Part shown: piece by piece, positions 57,809 to 64,000 of the stretch
How the letters are laid out: each line of letters opens with the position of its first letter
Position numbering within the stretch: position 1 is the stretch's first letter
NCBI GenBank assembly: GCA_016710385.1
Contig: JADJVX010000023.1
Location: forward strand, 1-64,000
DNA length: 64,000 bases
Direction: 5' to 3'
Origin: Actinomycetales bacterium
GTDB taxonomy: Bacteria > Actinomycetota > Actinomycetes > Actinomycetales > Dermatophilaceae
Program-made: the position numbers and the translations under genes
The notes under the pieces: generated by a model
The model's database searches: none
What the model was told of the DNA's origin: nothing
The model's input: the letters and a program-made list of their open reading frames with translations, nothing else

Positions 57809-58864
57809 TCAGCGTCGGTCGATACCCATGACGTCGAGGATTCGGTGCAGGTCCTCGACCGAGGCGAACTCCACCGTGATCTTGCCTTTGCGCTGCCCAA
57901 GCGCGATGGTTGCCCGGGTGTCGAGGTGGTCGCTGAGCGCCGCGGCGAGGTCGTCGAGTTTGGGGTGGCGGCCACCGGGGCGCGGCGTGCGCCGGGCGGC
58001 CTTGGGCTCATCGACACCGAGCGTCACGATCTCCTCGACCGATCGCACCGACAGGCCCTCGGCCACGATCCGCTGAGCCAGCCGCTCCATCGCCGCGCCG
58101 TCGGTGAGACCGAGCAGGGCCCGGGCGTGACCCGCGCTCAGCACGCCGGCGGCGACCCGCCGCTGCACCACGGCCGGGAGCTTGAGCAGCCGCAAGGTGT
58201 TGGTCACCTGTGGACGGGATCGGCCGATGCGGGTGGCGAGTTGGTCCTGCGTGCAGCCGAAGTCCTCGAGCAACTGCTGGTATGCCGCGGCCTCCTCGAG
58301 CGGGTTGAGCTGGCTGCGGTGCAGGTTTTCCAAGAGGGCGTCGCGCAACAGGTCGTCGTCGCGGGTGTCTTTGATGATCGCGGGGACGGCAGTCAGGCCG
58401 GCCTCCTGGGCGGCCCGCCAACGCCGCTCCCCCATGATGAGCTCGAAGCGCACCGGCCCGTCGGCCTCGACCGGGCGCACGACGACCGGCTGCAGGATGC
58501 CGATCTCGCGCACCGAGTGGACCAACTCGGCCATGTCGTCGGCGTCGAAGACGGTGCGTGGTTGGCGCGGATTGGGGCGGATCGACTCGGGCGGTAGTTC
58601 GGCGAAAGTCGCCCCCGGCACCGGCTGCAGGCCCTCAGCAGAAACGCTCATCCCGCTCGTGACGTCGGGACTCGAGCGCTCCGTCAAGGCTCTCGGCTCG
58701 GACGCCGGCGACGGGGAGTCGTTGCTCTCCATGTGGTCGCTATCCGAGTCGACCCGGGCTGTGCGCTCACCGAAGAAGATGTCCGCCGGTCGGTCTGCGC
58801 CGGGCGTCGACGTCGGGATGAGCGCACCGAGACCGCGTCCCAAAGCCCTGCGCTTCTCCTTCAT
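57809..58864 (-). CDS. parB: Chromosome-partitioning protein ParB
   Basis: 351 residues. CTP-dependent clamp that loads at parS. An N-terminal KRRALGRGLGALIPTS tail (ParA-stimulating) is followed by an acidic linker, the ParB/Srx domain (IRPNPRQPRTVFDADDMAEL, GERRWRAAQEAG, DALLENLHRSQLNPLEEAAA), a helix-turn-helix (TQDQLATRIGRSRPQVTNTL) and a C-terminal dimerisation domain (KITVEFASVEDLHRILDVMG). ATG at 58864 overlaps the parA stop by 4 nt. Confidence 0.97.
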   Translation of the reverse strand: MKEKRRALGRGLGALIPTSTPGADRPADIFFGERTARVDSDSDHMESNDSPSPASEPRALTERSSPDVTSGMSVSAEGLQPVPGATFAELPPESIRPNPRQPRTVFDADDMAELVHSVREIGILQPVVVRPVEADGPVRFELIMGERRWRAAQEAGLTAVPAIIKDTRDDDLLRDALLENLHRSQLNPLEEAAAYQQLLEDFGCTQDQLATRIGRSRPQVTNTLRLLKLPAVVQRRVAAGVLSAGHARALLGLTDGAAMERLAQRIVAEGLSVRSVEEIVTLGVDEPKAARRTPRPGGRHPKLDDLAAALSDHLDTRATIALGQRKGKITVEFASVEDLHRILDVMGIDRR

Positions 58865-60369
58865 CGCTGCCCTTCCTCGTCGCGCGTCGGCACTGACGCG
58901 CCGTTGCCGGTCAAGCCCTGCGCTCCACGATCGGCGATTTGACTCGCGGCGTCGAGGTAGGCCAGGGCACCACTGTTGAGCGGATCGTAGGTCATCACCG
59001 TCTGGCCGAAGCTCGGCGCCTCCGACACGCGCACCGACCTCGGGATGGTCGTGTCCAGGGTCTCCCGCGGGAAGTGGTTGCGCACCTCGTCGGCCACCTG
59101 CGCAGACAACCGGGTCCGGGCGTCATACATGGTCAGCAAGATGGTCGACACGGCCAGGGTGGGGTTGAGGTGCGTGCGGATGAGCTCGATGTTGCGCAGC
59201 AACTGCGACAACCCTTCCAGCGCGTAGTACTCACACTGGATCGGGATGAACACCTCCTGCGCCGCAACGAAGGCGTTGATCGTCAGCAGCCCAAGGCTGG
59301 GCGGGCAGTCGATGAAGATGTAGTCGTATGCCGTCTGCTTGAGCATCGCGCGAATGGCCTTCGCGAGCCGGTTCTCCCGGGCGACAAGGGACACCAACTC
59401 GATCTCGGCCCCGGCGAGATCGATGGACGAGGGGGCACAGAACAGGCCTGTGACGTCGGGCGACGGCTGGACGATCTCGGCCATCGGCACGTCGTCCACG
59501 AGCACGTCATAGACCGACTCGATGCCCGCGTGGTGATCGATCCCAAGGGCGGTGCTGGCGTTGCCCTGAGGGTCGAGATCGACGACCAGCACCTGCAGCC
59601 CGGACTGCGCCAGCGCGGCGGCGATGTTGACTGCGGTCGTCGTCTTGCCGACGCCACCCTTCTGGTTGGCCACCGTGAGGATGCGGGTGTGAATGGGCTT
59701 GGGGAAGGTGCGGTTCGTCAAGGCGATCCTCCGCTTGGTGTCCACCGCGAGTGCTTTCGCCAGCGGGGTGTCGTCGTCGGTCGGCGGCACTGCAGACAGC
59801 AACTCGGCTCGCAGTGACGCGTCGGACATCGCGGGCGTCACCTGGGGGTCGGAGCTATGCGAAGAGTCGTCCATGGTGCCGCTCTCGGGTTCGTCCTCGG
59901 GTGGTGGGTCAGGAGCGAGACGGTCGGCCGGCGATGTTTCACGTGAAACATCCGCTGAGCCGTTGGGTGGGAGCTCGTCTTCCTGAGTGGGCGGTGTGAA
60001 GCCATTGGGCTGGGGCACGGTCCGTGGCTGTGCCTCGGCGGTGCTGGTGTCGGCGCTCGTGTCGGTGCTGGTGTCGGTGCTGGTGTCGGTGCTGGTGTCG
60101 GCGCTGGTGTCGGAGGCGGTGTCGGCGGGGCCTGCGTCGGCCGCGTAGGCGATCTCGGTGACGGACGCTGTGGCGGTGACGGCGGCGGTGGCGGTGACGG
60201 AGGCGGCGCGGTGCGGGTCGTGGACCGTGTGACCAGCGGGTGTGTCATCGTCCGGCCCCGTGGATGGAGCGTAGTCGGTTTCCGGCCATCCCAAGCGCGA
60301 CGGAGAGCTGGCGTTGCGGATCGGCCACCCGAGGCCGCGCACTGTCCCCACGGCATCCATGCCAAGCAT
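58861..60369 (-). CDS. parA: Chromosome-partitioning ATPase ParA, long N-terminus
   Basis: Walker-type ATPase that moves ParB-parS complexes. The core starts RILTVANQKGGVGKTTTAVN (deviant Walker A), then LVVDLDPQGNAS, DYIFIDCPPSLGLL and the C-terminal RVSEAPSFGQTVM. The frame is open well upstream of the usual start. From an ATG at 60369 it gives 502 residues with an acidic, Thr/Ser/Asp-rich N-terminus (DTSTDTSTDTST) that also reads through a parS site as VSRETS. Other candidate starts are ATG 59874 and ATG 59829 (with AGGTG upstream), the latter giving the normal size of about 320. GC-rich third positions through the extension favour real coding, but the start is unsettled. Confidence 0.85.
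   Translation of the reverse strand: MLGMDAVGTVRGLGWPIRNASSPSRLGWPETDYAPSTGPDDDTPAGHTVHDPHRAASVTATAAVTATASVTEIAYAADAGPADTASDTSADTSTDTSTDTSTDTSADTSTAEAQPRTVPQPNGFTPPTQEDELPPNGSADVSRETSPADRLAPDPPPEDEPESGTMDDSSHSSDPQVTPAMSDASLRAELLSAVPPTDDDTPLAKALAVDTKRRIALTNRTFPKPIHTRILTVANQKGGVGKTTTAVNIAAALAQSGLQVLVVDLDPQGNASTALGIDHHAGIESVYDVLVDDVPMAEIVQPSPDVTGLFCAPSSIDLAGAEIELVSLVARENRLAKAIRAMLKQTAYDYIFIDCPPSLGLLTINAFVAAQEVFIPIQCEYYALEGLSQLLRNIELIRTHLNPTLAVSTILLTMYDARTRLSAQVADEVRNHFPRETLDTTIPRSVRVSEAPSFGQTVMTYDPLNSGALAYLDAASQIADRGAQGLTGNGASVPTRDEEGQR
59935..59950. other. parS site 1 (inside the parA 5' region)
   Basis: TGTTTCACGTGAAACA, perfect 16-bp palindrome, the ParB loading site. If the long ParA is made, it is read as VSRET. 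Confidence 0.95.
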
Positions 60370-60539
60370 CCAATCACAGCCTTGACGACTGGCCGGCGAT
60401 CGTCCACAGGTCGCACGGGCCCCCGCGGAGTCCGTGGCGTGATCGGGGATGACCGGACGTATTGCCGTGAATCCCCTCGGTGCCCCCGGATCACGGCGAA
60501 CACCGCCCTCGGTGACCGCCGCCCCGCCCACGGGTCAAC

Positions 60540-60595
60540 GATGTCGCGGGTCATCGATGTCGCGGGTCATCGATTCCGCGGGTCATCGATGCGGA
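60540..60595. repeat. Three and a half 16-bp tandem repeats
   Basis: GATGTCGCGGGTCATC and close variants repeat head to tail with a 16-bp period. They lie between parA and rsmG, about 45 bp from parS site 2, in the 367-bp gap 60370-60736, which otherwise shows no gene. Confidence 0.8.
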
Positions 60596-60640
60596 AGAGA
60601 CGTCCTCTCCTCCGCCCCACCGTCGCTTCCACGAGATAGA

Positions 60641-60656
60641 TGTTTCACGTGAAACA
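60641..60656. other. parS site 2
   Basis: Perfect TGTTTCACGTGAAACA palindrome in the gap between parA and rsmG. Confidence 0.95.
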
Positions 60657-60736
60657 TCCCGGGGGACCCCAACTCTCACCAGCGACACCAGCGATCGGTC
60701 CGGGTTGCCTGCGATGCGCTCGGCCTCGCGTCACGA

Positions 60737-61510
60737 CTAGTCGGGTGCCTGACGTGTCGGCGCCGTGCGTCGGCGCCCGGCCCGCGGTCCAGCTGTGCCG
60801 CGCGAGGAGCCGCGGGCCGTGCCCGACGCTTGTGGTGAGCCCACCCCGAGGATCATCACCTGCGTCGGCGGGTCGAGGACCTCAGCGCCGAAGGTGGTCA
60901 CGGTGCAGCTCACCGCCCCGAGGGTCTTGAGAGTGGCCAGCTCTTCGTCGAGCTCTCGTTGGGCACTCTGCCCCTTGAGCGCGACCAAACTGCCGTTCGC
61001 TTCCAAGAGCGGGAACGACCACCGGGCAAGGACGTCGATCCGAGCGACCGCCCGCGCCGTGACATACGGCGCACGGCATACGCCGATAGCCGCCTCAGCC
61101 CGCAGGTTGTGGATGGCGACATTGGTCAAGCCAAGAGTCCGGACGGTGGTCTCCAGCCAGCGGCAACGCCGCGCCAGTGGCTCGATGAGCAGGAGACTGA
61201 GGTCAGGGCGGGCAATCGCGAAGACCAATCCCGGCAAGCCCGCGCCGGAGCCGATGTCGATCACCGTGCTGTCGGCGGCGAAGTGTGGGGCCACCACCGC
61301 ACAGTTGAGGACGTGCCGATCCCACAGGCGTGGTGCCTCCCGGGGGCCGATCAGCCCGTGAGTGATCCCGGTGTCGGCCAGCAGGGCGACATAGCGCTCG
61401 GCCAGTTCCACTCGAGGGCCGAAGATGTGTGCCGCGGCGGCGGGTGTGGGAGGGAGGACGAGACCGCTCCCATCGGGCGTCTCTGAGGCGGCGGCACCAA
61501 CAGTCGTCAT
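60737..61510 (-). CDS. rsmG: 16S rRNA (guanine-N7) methyltransferase RsmG
   Basis: 257 residues. Methylates G527 of 16S rRNA with SAM. Characteristic blocks are LWDRHVLNCAVVAPHF, VIDIGSGAGLPGLVFAIARP (SAM motif I), LLIEPLARRCRWLETTV and YVTARAVARIDVLARWSFPL. The start is the ATG at 61510, which has AGGGAGG 8 nt upstream; the frame is open further, through parS site 3, but that extension lacks such a site. The Arg/Thr-rich C-terminal tail is longer than in the family core. Lies in the usual place between parA and jag. Confidence 0.95.
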   Translation of the reverse strand: MTTVGAAASETPDGSGLVLPPTPAAAAHIFGPRVELAERYVALLADTGITHGLIGPREAPRLWDRHVLNCAVVAPHFAADSTVIDIGSGAGLPGLVFAIARPDLSLLLIEPLARRCRWLETTVRTLGLTNVAIHNLRAEAAIGVCRAPYVTARAVARIDVLARWSFPLLEANGSLVALKGQSAQRELDEELATLKTLGAVSCTVTTFGAEVLDPPTQVMILGVGSPQASGTARGSSRGTAGPRAGRRRTAPTRQAPD

Positions 61511-61648
61511 AGCCACATCCTCCCTGATCGCCATGCCGGCGATGCCGCGTCCGGGTGGGTCGGGTCGCTCGCCTTCGGGCCGGGGCGGCTGTTTGCGGGG
61601 TGGAGTGAGGTCGACTGGTCTGGCTCCCGTCCGTAGCGCGCCGCCTGA

Positions 61649-61664
61649 TGTTTCACGTGAAACA
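61649..61664. other. parS site 3
   Basis: Perfect TGTTTCACGTGAAACA palindrome upstream of rsmG, in the 300-bp gap 61511-61810 that holds sites 3 and 4 and no gene. Confidence 0.95.
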
Positions 61665-61754
61665 TCACTGGCCACGGGTCAGCTCCCGGACTCGGGCTAA
61701 CCTTCTCCGACCTTTGCCACGATGCCCAACGCGCCACCTTGAGCCGTCACTCCA

Positions 61755-61770
61755 TGTTTCACGTGAAACA
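61755..61770. other. parS site 4
   Basis: Perfect TGTTTCACGTGAAACA palindrome, 106 bp (about ten helical turns) from site 3. Confidence 0.95.
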
Positions 61771-61810
61771 TGACCTGTGGGGAGACCCGCATGGTCCTGA
61801 CTGCCCAAGG

Positions 61811-62415
61811 TCAGGGGATCCGCACGACCTCGCCATTGCGTGGGAGACGGCCCCGGAAGCTGACTGGTTCAGCGCCGGCCGTCTTAGGGTCTCGACCCGT
61901 CATCGCCTGCACATGCACGTGCGGCTCGGTGCTGTTCCCCGAGTTGCCACATTCACCAATCAGGTCGCCGACACTCACCGTCTGCCCCTCGACCACACGG
62001 ACACTGTGGCGCCGGAGATGGCACACGGCCACCACGACACCCTTGGCTCCTTCGATGAGCACGACATTGCCGGCCAGTGCCCTCCAGCCTCGGGCTGCTC
62101 GGCCGCGTTGCCCGAGCGCACACCCGATCGATCGCAATCCCGGAATGCGTCGTGATCGGGTTCACCGTCGTGCACCCCCACGACGACCCCGTTCAGCGGC
62201 GCCAGGAGCGCCCGACCGAAGCCCGGGAAAGCGTCCGGGGGCTCCGGACGCCAGAGTGTGGGGAGTTTGACGGGCGCGGTCCGGTCATCGGTCACCGGCA
62301 CAAAGTCGATCGCGTGCGCGGACGCGAAGGCGATCGTTCCGTGGCTGGGCACCCGATCGGCCGGACTATTCCGGACGACCCAGTCACCCCGGAAGGGGAA
62401 GTCGAGGTCGACCAC
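61811..62415 (-). CDS. M23-family peptidase-like protein
   Basis: About 200 residues with one shift near 62115 repaired. It resembles the LytM/M23 metallopeptidase core: an HxxxD-type metal motif in ASAHAIDFVPV, LAPLNGVVVGVHDG, NVVLIEGAKGVVVAVCHLRR, VSVGDLIGECGNSGNSTEPH and the closing HVHVQ. M23 enzymes cut peptidoglycan cross-bridges. There is no signal peptide, so it is either cytoplasmic or the 5' end is wrong; GTG at 62415 lies only 8 bp from parS site 5. An M23 gene between rsmG and jag is not part of the standard origin order, so it is an insertion. Confidence 0.7.
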
Positions 62416-62423
62416 AGCGTCAG

Positions 62424-62439
62424 TGTTTCACGTGAAACA
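62424..62439. other. parS site 5
   Basis: Perfect TGTTTCACGTGAAACA palindrome just upstream of the M23-like gene. Confidence 0.95.
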
Positions 62440-62596
62440 TCTGCCTCACCGACGACACCGCCACCGCGGCCGCGTTGCTGCGACGACCCCGGGTCAGCCT
62501 GACGGCAGTCGACGGAGTGATCGACTACACCGCCCGCGACTGACTGCCACGTCGCCCCCCGTGCACCCGTGGGCATCGCTTGCTTCGGTGAGGTGA

Positions 62597-62636
62597 GCCG
62601 CGCTGCCCTGAGGTTGGACCCTCAGTGCAGCGCGGC
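62597..62636 (-). terminator. Terminator hairpin after jag
   Basis: A 17-bp stem with one mismatch (GCCGCGCTGC and CTGAGG against their complements) around a 6-nt loop, 34 bp after the jag stop. It would end the rnpA-yidC-jag transcript. Confidence 0.75.
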
Positions 62637-62669
62637 TTCCCTCAGCGAAGCAACCTGGCCCGGCGATTC

Positions 62670-63584
62670 CTAGGCCGGGGAAATGACGATGTGGCGGTGT
62701 GGCTCGACGCCCTCGGACTCGGAGACCAAACCGGCAGCGGTCACCTCGTCGTGGACGACCTTCCGCTCGAACGCTGTCATGTTGGCCAGCGCCTTGGCGG
62801 CACCCGAAGACCGAACCTCGGCAATCGCGGCCTTGGCCAGATCCACGAGCGCGGCGCGGCGGGCGGCCCGGTGGCCGGCGACGTCGAGCATGAGCCGGCT
62901 GCGCTCGCCGGTCGCGGTCTGCACGGCAAGGCGAGTCAGCTCCTGCAGCGCATCCAACACCCGGCCCTCAGGGCCGACGAGACGGCGTGGCACGCGTCCT
63001 TCCTCGGAGTCGACGATCGCTACCGCGGCGCGGTCCCCGTCGATGTCGACCTCGATGTCACCGTCCAGGTCGGCGATGTCGAGCAGCTTCTCCAAGAAGT
63101 CAGCGGCCACCTCGCCCTCGCGTTCGAGCAGCGCTACCCGCGCCTTGCTGCGGCGTCGGCTACCGCCCGTCGCTCCACCGCCCGACCCGGTGCCCTCCTC
63201 GGCGCTGTCTTCAGCGTCGGGACTATCAGCGTCCTCGTCGTCTCCGGAGTCATCGTCCGCCTCGCCGTCCACGCCGTCGTGGTCAGCGACGTCGTCAGCA
63301 TCGTCGTCGTCATCGTCGCCGTCAGCATCGTCATCGTCGCCGTCAGCATCGTCATCGTCGCCGTCAGCATCGTCGTCAGCAGCGTCGTCATCCGAGCCGG
63401 CCGCCAGCTCACCCACGGCGTCGTCACCAGGGTTGCCGTCCTCGGCAGTGCTGCCCAGGTCGGCCACGGCGCCACCGGCCGTCTGCCCCGCCTCGTCCCG
63501 AACCTCTCCGGCCGCGCTCCGCACCTCGGTAGCGCTGCCGCCGTCAGCACCGGCGTCGTGGGACGGCATACCTGCGTCGTTCAT
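62670..63584 (-). CDS. jag: KhpB/Jag RNA-binding protein with hyperacidic N-terminus
   Basis: 304 residues. The C-terminal half has the KH domain (VDSEEGRVPRRLVGPEGRVLD, with the GxxG-like loop VGPEG) and the R3H domain (RSRLMLDVAGHRAARRAAL, ... ALANMTAFERKVVHDEV, ending EPHRHIVISP). KhpB binds RNA with KhpA and influences cell division and elongation. The N-terminal 145 residues are extremely Asp-rich, from repeats of an ADGDDDD unit of 21-24 bp (63290-63380). ATG at 63584 has AAGGAG upstream. Between yidC and rsmG, as usual. Confidence 0.95.
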   Translation of the reverse strand: MNDAGMPSHDAGADGGSATEVRSAAGEVRDEAGQTAGGAVADLGSTAEDGNPGDDAVGELAAGSDDDAADDDADGDDDDADGDDDDADGDDDDDDADDVADHDGVDGEADDDSGDDEDADSPDAEDSAEEGTGSGGGATGGSRRRSKARVALLEREGEVAADFLEKLLDIADLDGDIEVDIDGDRAAVAIVDSEEGRVPRRLVGPEGRVLDALQELTRLAVQTATGERSRLMLDVAGHRAARRAALVDLAKAAIAEVRSSGAAKALANMTAFERKVVHDEVTAAGLVSESEGVEPHRHIVISPA

Positions 63585-63644
63585 GTCTACTCCTTCATCC
63601 GTGGTCGAGCGCAGCCACCCGCGAGGGTGCCGGTCGAGAGCGAT

Positions 63645-64000
63645 TCACTGGTCTTGAGGGGAGCCCGGCTCGGGCTTGGGAGCGGCGCCGCCTCCAGCCG
63701 CACCGGCAGCACCAGCTGCACCGGCAGCGCCGGAGCGCTTGGCCCGCTTGGCACTCTTGGGCTGTTGCCGCTGGCGGCTCACCGGCGGCTCACCAGCACC
63801 GGCACTCGATCCAGCACCCGCCCCGTCGGCCGCAGCGCCACCAGAGCTGTCGCGCTCGAGGCCCTTCACCGAGAACGGCGTGACCGTCTTGCCCTTGCGG
63901 GCCTGCCGCTCGTGCAGCGCGCGCTCGGCGGCCGAGCCCGGGGCCGGCATCCGGCGGATGACATAGAACTGCTGACCCATCGACCACACGTTGGTGGTCA
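63645..64000 (-). CDS. yidC: Membrane protein insertase YidC, C-terminal part
   Basis: Only the end is in the window. The last 118 codons begin TTNVWSMGQQFYVIRRMPAP, the end of the last membrane segment of YidC, followed by a basic, Ala/Gly-rich tail (RQQPKSAKRAKRSG) that would contact ribosomes. YidC inserts proteins into the membrane with or without Sec. It continues beyond 64000; rnpA, rpmH and dnaA should follow to the right. The jag start lies 60 bp downstream. Confidence 0.9.
   Translation of the reverse strand, partial: TTNVWSMGQQFYVIRRMPAPGSAAERALHERQARKGKTVTPFSVKGLERDSSGGAAADGAGAGSSAGAGEPPVSRQRQQPKSAKRAKRSGAAGAAGAAGAAGGGAAPKPEPGSPQDQ

Noticed and set aside
59326..59338. A true Neisseria uptake sequence, because GTATGCCGTCTGC matches ten bases of it
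   Set aside because: The flanks vary at other copies; only the core ATGCCGT is shared, in an unrelated phylum. Analogy, not homology.

Overview
The window comes from a high-GC actinobacterium, most likely a member of the Micrococcales (Dermatophilaceae/Intrasporangiaceae type). I infer this from base composition, from the protein families, and from a gene order that runs, right to left, yidC-jag-(M23)-rsmG-parA-parB / trxA-trxB / sigM / pseudokinase / DUF6049 / NUDIX / CCA transferase, then ino1-padR, ponA, a GT87-type membrane protein and rpsF. This is the order found next to oriC in Streptomyces and, in two blocks, in mycobacteria. The origin and dnaA should lie just beyond the right end.

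Layout. 1-3.9 kb: rpsF, a polytopic membrane protein, a glycosyltransferase and an FkbM-type methyltransferase, all broken by many frameshifts that look like sequence errors. 3.9-7.7 kb: GT87-like membrane protein and class A penicillin-binding protein, also shifted. 7.8-8.25 kb: eight 52-bp tandem repeats. 8.3-22.3 kb: accessory envelope island with three zinc-ribbon membrane proteins, a lone VirD4/TraG-like ATPase operon, a Glu-Pro-rich protein, two paralogous exported proteins with cell-wall-binding (CWB2) repeats, and a large TPR membrane protein. 22.4-25.3 kb: PadR regulator, inositol-phosphate synthase, MetA. 25.5-45.9 kb: two DUF222-HNH genes around and inside a surface/signalling module (giant Ig/FN3 protein, transglutaminase-like, DUF58, MoxR; then Ser/Thr kinase, FHA protein, PP2C). 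46.1-46.9 kb: VapBC-type toxin-antitoxin. 46.9-64 kb: the origin-proximal housekeeping block with five perfect parS sites.

How the genes fit together: MoxR-DUF58-transglutaminase-Ig protein form one minus-strand operon with overlapping stops and starts, and PP2C-FHA-kinase form another, so together they look like phospho-signalling coupled to the envelope. NUDIX, DUF6049, pseudokinase and sigM are laid out as the usual murJ/sigM neighbourhood, but murJ itself is not there.

The most unusual signal is genome-scale rather than a gene: a short motif, GTATGCC (fuller form GGTATGCCGTC; complement ACGGCATACC), occurs roughly 80-90 times by eye, in both orientations, in genes (forcing rare TAT, ATA and ATG codons, read as YAV, TAY, GIP or GMP) and between genes, where pairs form hairpins including a 19-bp terminator-like stem. 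It behaves like a DNA uptake sequence or a similar whole-genome signal. No tRNA, rRNA, IS element or CRISPR array was seen.
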